Shown: positions 14,786 through 18,486 of the stretch, piece after piece
Layout: each line of letters begins with the position of its first letter
Numbering within the stretch: position 1 is the first letter of the stretch
From: DATGWF01 sp035299585
GTDB taxonomy: Bacteria; Actinomycetota; Actinomycetes; Actinomycetales; Microbacteriaceae
Assembly (NCBI GenBank): GCA_035299585.1
Contig: DATGWF010000012.1
Location: forward strand, 1-18,486
Length of the DNA: 18,486 nt
Direction: 5' to 3'
Notes under the pieces: generated by a model
The model's database searches: none
Seen by the model: only the letters and a program-made list of their open reading frames with translations
Told to the model about the DNA's origin: nothing
Made by a program: the position numbers and the translations under genes

Positions 14786-14977
14786 TCAGGCGCTCTCTGC
14801 AACGTGCTGTGCGAGGGCAGCTTCCACTGCGCTTTCGGGCACCCGGAATGATTTGCCGAATCGGATTGCCGGCAGGTCTCCCGAGTGCACCATGCGATAC
14901 ACCGTCATGCGTGAAACGCGCATCATTCCGGCAACCTCGGCAACCGTCAGGAAGCGCACCGCTGAGAAATCGGTCAT
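14786..14977 (-). CDS. BldC-like helix-turn-helix DNA-binding protein
   Basis: A 63-residue MerR/excisionase-type HTH protein: VRFLTVAEVAGMMRVSRMTVYRMVHSGDLPAIRFGKSFRVPESAVEAAL. This is the standard short actinobacterial protein related to Streptomyces BldC, which binds DNA cooperatively at direct repeats and controls development; the role in this organism is not known. GAGGGGG lies 6 bases before the ATG and supports the start. It is transcribed toward bS22, which begins 101 bases downstream. A strong hairpin separates it from the PLDc_N/SHOCT gene upstream. I avoid the symbol bldC because orthology needs a tree. Confidence 0.9.
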   Translation of the reverse strand: MTDFSAVRFLTVAEVAGMMRVSRMTVYRMVHSGDLPAIRFGKSFRVPESAVEAALAQHVAESA

Positions 14978-15078
14978 CTGGCCCCCTCGAATCGTTGAAG
15001 CTGGTGCCTGGAAACACTAGCGCGCTTCGCAAGCACGCGCGAGCCCCGGCAGGAATCCGGACGACCGGCGGTGGGAAC

Positions 15079-15117
15079 GCGTGTGGGCCGGGAGCGAATC
15101 GCTCCCGGCCCACACGC
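15079..15117 (-). terminator. Perfect 19-bp inverted repeat after the PLDc_N/SHOCT gene
   Basis: The 19 bases 15079-15097 are exactly complementary to 15099-15117 around one central A. It begins 7 bases after the stop at 15125. In RNA the centre must open to form a loop of a few bases. There is no T-tract. Most likely a strong terminator, as at 5502-5537. Confidence 0.8.
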
Positions 15118-15124
15118 ATGCGAA

Positions 15125-15490
15125 CTACTGGGTAACGCGCGCCTTGATGGCGTTGAATTCCTCGACCGTGATCGTCCCGCTGTCGAGCAACGCCTTGGCC
15201 TTCGCGATTTCGTCAGCGGCACTCGTGACGAGCGCGCCGCGGGCCCCGGCTTCCTGGGCAGCACGCTGGCGTTCCGCCATGCCGCTGCCGCGGGCGATGA
15301 GGTAGGCAATCGGTCCCACGAACGGGAGACCGATGAGCACCATGATCCAGAGTGCCTTGGCCCAGCCGGACTGGCCGTGGTCGCGGAATAGATCGCTGAT
15401 AATGGCGAAGACGGCGAACATGTAGACGATGAAGACGAAGATCGTCAGGAACATCCAGAGGAAGTCCCAAAAGTTGTTGAGGAAGCCCAT
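15125..15490 (-). CDS. Membrane protein with PLDc_N-like and SHOCT domains
   Basis: A 121-residue membrane protein. The first hydrophobic segment is at about residues 10-31 and the second at about 46-65 (ALWIMVLIGLPFVGPIAYLIARG), the typical two-helix PLDc_N (phospholipase D-nuclease N-terminal) unit, which by itself has no catalytic residues. The C-terminal 30 residues (AADEIAKAKALLDSGTITVEEFNAIKARV) form a SHOCT domain, a short module often found at protein ends. Start 15490 is chosen because the hydrophobic domain begins there; AAAGGGCGGG lies just upstream. It follows aspS on the same strand with a 106-base gap. No function is known. Confidence 0.85.
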   Translation of the reverse strand: MGFLNNFWDFLWMFLTIFVFIVYMFAVFAIISDLFRDHGQSGWAKALWIMVLIGLPFVGPIAYLIARGSGMAERQRAAQEAGARGALVTSAADEIAKAKALLDSGTITVEEFNAIKARVTQ

Positions 15491-15582
15491 GGCCCGCCCT
15501 TTCAAATGGATTTCCGGCCGCACTTGCACGCGGCCACCGGCGACAGCGTAGCCGGAGAGGAGCCCGACATTCTGTGAATTGC

Positions 15583-15596
15583 TCGGGGTGCCCCGA
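15583..15596 (-). terminator. Short hairpin touching the aspS stop
   Basis: TCGGGG (15583-15588) pairs with CCCCGA (15591-15596) around a 2-base centre, directly adjoining the aspS stop codon at 15597. It is small and lacks a T-tract, so termination is only possible. Confidence 0.35.
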
Positions 15597-16925
15597 TTAG
15601 GGCAGCAGTCGAGTCGGTCCGCGGAACAAGTAGGTGACCTCGCGAATTGACGACTCGTGCAGCATGAGCATGAGCACGCGCGCGAGTCCCATGCCAAATC
15701 CGCCGTGCGGCGGAACACCGTATCGGAAGAAGTCGAGATAGAACGAGAGCTCTTCGGGCTCGAGGCCCTTTTCGCGCGCCTGCACCTCGAGCAGATCGAT
15801 TCGGTGCTCGCGCTGGGCACCGGTCGAGATCTCTGCGCCGTTGAACAACAGGTCGTAGGAGTTGGTGAGGCCCGGGTTGTCCGCGTGACGCATGTGATAG
15901 AACGGGCGAATCGAGGAGTCGTAGTCGGTGACGAACACGAACTCGTGGCCGGTGGTCTCCTTGACGTAGGCCGACAGCTGACGCTCGCCCTCGGGGTCGA
16001 GGTCGCCGTCGGCGCGCGGGATCACGTAGCCGCGCTCGGCAAGAATCTCGCGCGCCTGGGCGAGCGGGATGCGCGGGAACGGCGTCGCCGGAACCGACAC
16101 TTCGACACCGAAGAGCTCTTCGATTTCGGCGCCGTGCTTCGCCTTGACCGCGGCGAAGCCGGCCGCCAATACCTGCTCGTGCATGGCCATGACGTCCTCG
16201 TGCGAATCAACCCAGCTGATTTCGGCATCGATTGAGGTGAACTCGGTGGCGTGCCGGCTGGTGAACGAGGGGTCGGCGCGGAATGCGGGTGCAATCTCAA
16301 AGACCTTGCCGAATCCCGCCGGCTGTGCCATCTGCTTGAAGAACTGCGGGCTCTGGGCCAGGTAGGCAACCGTTTCGAAGTACTCGAGCTTGAACAACTC
16401 CGCACGCGACTCACTCGCCGAGGCCATGAGCTTCGGGGTGTGAATCTCGATGTAATCACGCTCGACCCACCACGAGCGGATGGCGTGCTCGAAGGTGGTC
16501 TGGACCCGGAAGATGAGGTTTTGCTTGGCGTTGCGGAGGTCGAGAAAGCGCCAATCCATGCGCTTGTCCAAGCTCGAGTCGGCCGCGATAGGTGTCTCAA
16601 TTGCCTCCGACACGACCGTGAGGTTGGCGATCTTGATTTCCAGGCCACCGAGCTTGACGCGCTCATCGTGCTTCAGTTGACCGGTGACTGTCACGAACGA
16701 GCCGTGACCGAGTGCGGAGATGCGCTCGGTGAGCGCGAGCGCCTCGGCCGAGCCCTCCTCGAGCGAACGCGTCGCCGGATTCACGAGCTGCGCGGCGCCC
16801 GACTCGTCGCGAAGGATCACGAACTGGACCTTCTTTTGATCGCGGACGGTTTCGACCCAACCGGCGACGGTGACGTCACCTTCGGGGAGTCCGGGCAGGT
16901 CTTGAATGAGGGCTCGAGCAGTCAC
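15597..16925 (-). CDS. aspS: Aspartate--tRNA ligase, archaeal-type (likely Asp/Asn non-discriminating)
   Basis: Class II synthetase charging tRNA-Asp. At 442 residues it lacks the GAD insertion that makes ordinary bacterial AspRS about 590 residues. An N-terminal OB fold (VAGWVETVRDQKKVQFVILRDESG) binds the anticodon. Then come KRMDWRFLDLRN, ESRAELFKLEYFETVAYLAQSPQFFKQM, motif 2 (VFEIAPAFRADPSFTSRHATEFTSIDAE) and motif 3 (GFGMGLARVLML near the end). Archaeal-type enzymes in bacteria often also charge tRNA-Asn for GatCAB amidation; that is a family inference. The start is GTG 16925 with a TAGACT 8 bases upstream and no Shine-Dalgarno sequence. The divergent histidine phosphatase starts 60 bases away. 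Confidence 0.92.
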   Translation of the reverse strand: MTARALIQDLPGLPEGDVTVAGWVETVRDQKKVQFVILRDESGAAQLVNPATRSLEEGSAEALALTERISALGHGSFVTVTGQLKHDERVKLGGLEIKIANLTVVSEAIETPIAADSSLDKRMDWRFLDLRNAKQNLIFRVQTTFEHAIRSWWVERDYIEIHTPKLMASASESRAELFKLEYFETVAYLAQSPQFFKQMAQPAGFGKVFEIAPAFRADPSFTSRHATEFTSIDAEISWVDSHEDVMAMHEQVLAAGFAAVKAKHGAEIEELFGVEVSVPATPFPRIPLAQAREILAERGYVIPRADGDLDPEGERQLSAYVKETTGHEFVFVTDYDSSIRPFYHMRHADNPGLTNSYDLLFNGAEISTGAQREHRIDLLEVQAREKGLEPEELSFYLDFFRYGVPPHGGFGMGLARVLMLMLHESSIREVTYLFRGPTRLLP

Positions 16926-16933
16926 GAGGGCCC

Positions 16934-16979
16934 AGTCTACTGCGCCCCAGCAAACTCAAAGGGTGCGCGACTCTAGACT
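16934..16979. promoter_or_regulatory. Mirror-image -10 boxes for aspS and the histidine phosphatase gene
   Basis: TAGACT occurs on the minus strand (16939-16934), 8 bases before the aspS GTG, and on the plus strand (16974-16979), 6 bases before the phosphatase GTG. Each is followed by GGG, so the two form a 9-bp inverted repeat (16931-16939 with 16974-16982). Neither start has a Shine-Dalgarno sequence. No clear -35 boxes. Confidence 0.55.
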
Positions 16980-16985
16980 GGGGTC

Positions 16986-17633
16986 GTGCCCAGGCAGCTC
17001 CATCTCGTCCGTCATGGCGAGGTCCACAACCCCGAGCGCATCCTCTATGGCCGCCTTCCGGGATTCTCGCTGAGTGAGCGCGGGCAGGCGATGGCCGAGG
17101 CAACGGCCGACTACCTGGCGAATCGGGGGGTACCGATTGCGGCGATTGTGTCGAGCCCGCTCGAACGAACCCGGCAGAGTGCCGCTCCCATCGCAGCTCG
17201 CGCCGGCCTGTCGGTCGCGCTCGATGAGCGCCTCATCGAGGGCGCAAATGCCTTCGAGGGCGGTCGGATGCGCGGGCGAGGCGGGCAGTTGCGTCGGCCC
17301 GCAAACTGGTGGCTGCTACGCAACCCGCTCCAACCGAGCTGGGGTGAGCCCTATCGCGACATCGTCCTTCGGATGCGCGCCGCGATGGACGCAGCCGAAT
17401 GCACAGCGGGCGATGCGGATGGTGATGTCGTACTCGTGAGCCACCAGTTGCCCATCTGGATGGCGCATCGCGCAAGTCGACGCGAGCCACTTCCGCACGA
17501 TCCGCGCGGCCGGCGCTGTGCGCTCTCGAGTGTGACGAGCTTCGAACGGCATGGCGGCCGCTGGGTTGAGGTCGCATATGCCGACCCCGCCGCGGGACTA
17601 TCCGACGGCGCGATCGACGTGGGGGCGGTCTAA
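16986..17633 (+). CDS. Histidine phosphatase family protein (phosphoglycerate mutase-like)
   Basis: Cytosolic phosphatase or mutase of 215 residues. The catalytic LVRHGE motif gives Arg9 and His10, the second conserved Arg lies in SSPLERTRQSA, and the second His is in VLVSHQLPIW. The substrate cannot be inferred; similar genes head cytochrome c biogenesis operons in actinobacteria. It starts with GTG 16986, 6 bases after TAGACT, suggesting a leaderless message. Its TAA stop overlaps the TlpA-like start as TAATG, indicating an operon with translational coupling. Confidence 0.92.
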   Translation: MPRQLHLVRHGEVHNPERILYGRLPGFSLSERGQAMAEATADYLANRGVPIAAIVSSPLERTRQSAAPIAARAGLSVALDERLIEGANAFEGGRMRGRGGQLRRPANWWLLRNPLQPSWGEPYRDIVLRMRAAMDAAECTAGDADGDVVLVSHQLPIWMAHRASRREPLPHDPRGRRCALSSVTSFERHGGRWVEVAYADPAAGLSDGAIDVGAV

Positions 17634-18229
17634 TGCGTCGTGTCATGACGGGCGCTCTGGTGGCACTCGCGGCCATGAGCCTTGCGGGCTGTTCCGCCAA
17701 CGACGACCTCGCTCGCCAATATGCCGAGGGCAGCAATAAGGGCTACATCGCCGGCGACGGAACCATTCTGGAAATCCCCGCGGCGAACCGCAGCACGCCC
17801 GTCACATTCGGCGGCATGACCACTGACGGCACCGAATTCTCCTCGAGCGATTGGCTCGGGAAGGTGCTCGTCGTGAACTTCTGGTACGCCGGCTGCGCAC
17901 CGTGCCGGGCGGAGGCGCCCCTGCTCGAAGAGGTCGCGAGTGGCTTCGATTCGGATCGGGCGGGCATCGTTGGGGTGAACGTTCGCGACCAATCGAGTAC
18001 CGCTCAAGCATTCAATACGAAGTTCGGCGTCAGCTTCCCCTCGGTCCTCGACGCCGAGTCCGGTGCGGTGCAACTCGCGTTCAGCGGCACTGTCCCGGCC
18101 AATGCCGTTCCCACCACCATCGTCCTCGACTCGAAGGGCCGCGTGGCGGCTCGCATCCTCGGTCGGGTGGCCGAAGCCTCCATCCTCGCCACAATCGTGC
18201 GTGACTTGGAGGCGGAACCGCGTGACTGA
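17633..18229 (+). CDS. TlpA/ResA-like thioredoxin-fold lipoprotein
   Basis: Extracytoplasmic thiol-disulfide oxidoreductase of 198 residues. The signal peptide ends in the lipobox LAGC with Cys20 as lipidation site. The redox active site is WYAGCAPC (Cys88, Cys91) within VVNFWYAGCAPCRAEAPLLEE. FGVSFPSVLDAESG and NAVPTTIVLDSKGRV, containing the cis-Pro region, follow. By family it would reduce apocytochrome c haem-site cysteines, drawing electrons from CcdA, whose gene overlaps its end by 8 bases. It overlaps the phosphatase stop by one base. ResA is the likely functional name, though other TlpA-like roles are possible. Confidence 0.92.
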   Translation: MRRVMTGALVALAAMSLAGCSANDDLARQYAEGSNKGYIAGDGTILEIPAANRSTPVTFGGMTTDGTEFSSSDWLGKVLVVNFWYAGCAPCRAEAPLLEEVASGFDSDRAGIVGVNVRDQSSTAQAFNTKFGVSFPSVLDAESGAVQLAFSGTVPANAVPTTIVLDSKGRVAARILGRVAEASILATIVRDLEAEPRD

Positions 18230-18486
18230 GCTCGTGTACAGCGGTCAACTCTGGGCCGCGATTCCCATCGCCTTCCTGGCTGGGCTCGTGTCCTTCCTGT
18301 CGCCCTGCGTGCTCCCCCTGGTTCCGGGGTACTTTGGCGTTCTCGGAGCGAGCGACGGAACCCGGCGCGCACTCGTGGTCCGCGTAACACTGTTCGTGCT
18401 CGGATTCACCGCCGTGTTCGTCACCTTCACAGCACTTGCAGCTACGGCCGGTGCCTGGCTCACGCGCTGGCAGGACCTGCTCATTC
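18222..18486 (+). CDS. ccdA: Cytochrome c biogenesis protein CcdA, N-terminal part (runs off window)
   Basis: Integral membrane protein that passes electrons from cytoplasmic thioredoxin to exported thiol proteins. The frame is open from GTG 18222 to the window end, 88 codons. The protein starts MTELVYSGQLWAAIPIAFLA, and the first membrane helix holds the redox Cys in LSPCVLPLVPGYFGVLGA, a CcdA hallmark. A second hydrophobic segment (LFVLGFTAVFVTFTALAATA) follows. GGAGG lies 9 bases before the GTG, inside the upstream gene, and the two genes overlap by 8 bases. The expected continuation would be resB and ccsA. Confidence 0.93.
   Translation, partial: MTELVYSGQLWAAIPIAFLAGLVSFLSPCVLPLVPGYFGVLGASDGTRRALVVRVTLFVLGFTAVFVTFTALAATAGAWLTRWQDLLI

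Noticed and set aside
15491..15820. Upstream extension of the PLDc_N/SHOCT open frame
   Set aside because: It overlaps the end of aspS in another frame and has no homology; the protein family begins at 15490.

Overview
This 18.5-kb window looks like ordinary chromosome from a high-GC actinobacterium, most likely Microbacteriaceae or a close relative. Support comes from the gene content: TopA with a Lys/Ala-rich tail, the topA-tmk-holB order, a BldC-type regulator beside the 32-residue ribosomal protein bS22, a class E-like LAxTG surface protein and frequent leaderless genes. I see no phage genes, insertion sequences or CRISPR, and could not identify the genus.

Layout. 1-4567: the end of topA, then tmk, holB and a secreted S33-type peptidase on the plus strand, a tightly packed chain. 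4576-5331: a TetR-family repressor starting inside a large palindrome, then tRNA-Thr(CGT). 5502-8948: a minus-strand accessory block with an LAxTG-anchored FN3 surface protein, a MarR-family regulator and a winged-helix regulator without a receiver domain. 8949-9344: a non-coding gap. 9345-13145: five genes in alternating orientation (upp, tadA, CDF transporter, proC, cytochrome b5/DUF2231 protein), with two very short divergent gaps and two convergent pairs whose stop codons share one CTAG. 13313-14684: a small membrane-anchored protein, an ArsR-like regulator, a glutaredoxin-like protein and bS22. 14786-16925: a BldC-like protein, a PLDc_N/SHOCT membrane protein and an archaeal-type aspartyl-tRNA synthetase, all minus. 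16986-18486: histidine phosphatase, TlpA/ResA-like lipoprotein and the start of CcdA, the beginning of a cytochrome c biogenesis (System II) operon that runs off the window.

The gene functions are mostly housekeeping: DNA topology and replication, pyrimidine salvage, tRNA modification and charging, proline synthesis and thiol redox. The most informative non-coding signal is a recurring TAnnnT hexamer placed 6-8 nt before start codons that lack a Shine-Dalgarno sequence. It occurs at nine genes and indicates leaderless mRNAs; it also corrects several start sites. The best single regulatory element is the 49-bp imperfect palindrome at 4576-4624. I found no convincing new multi-gene system.
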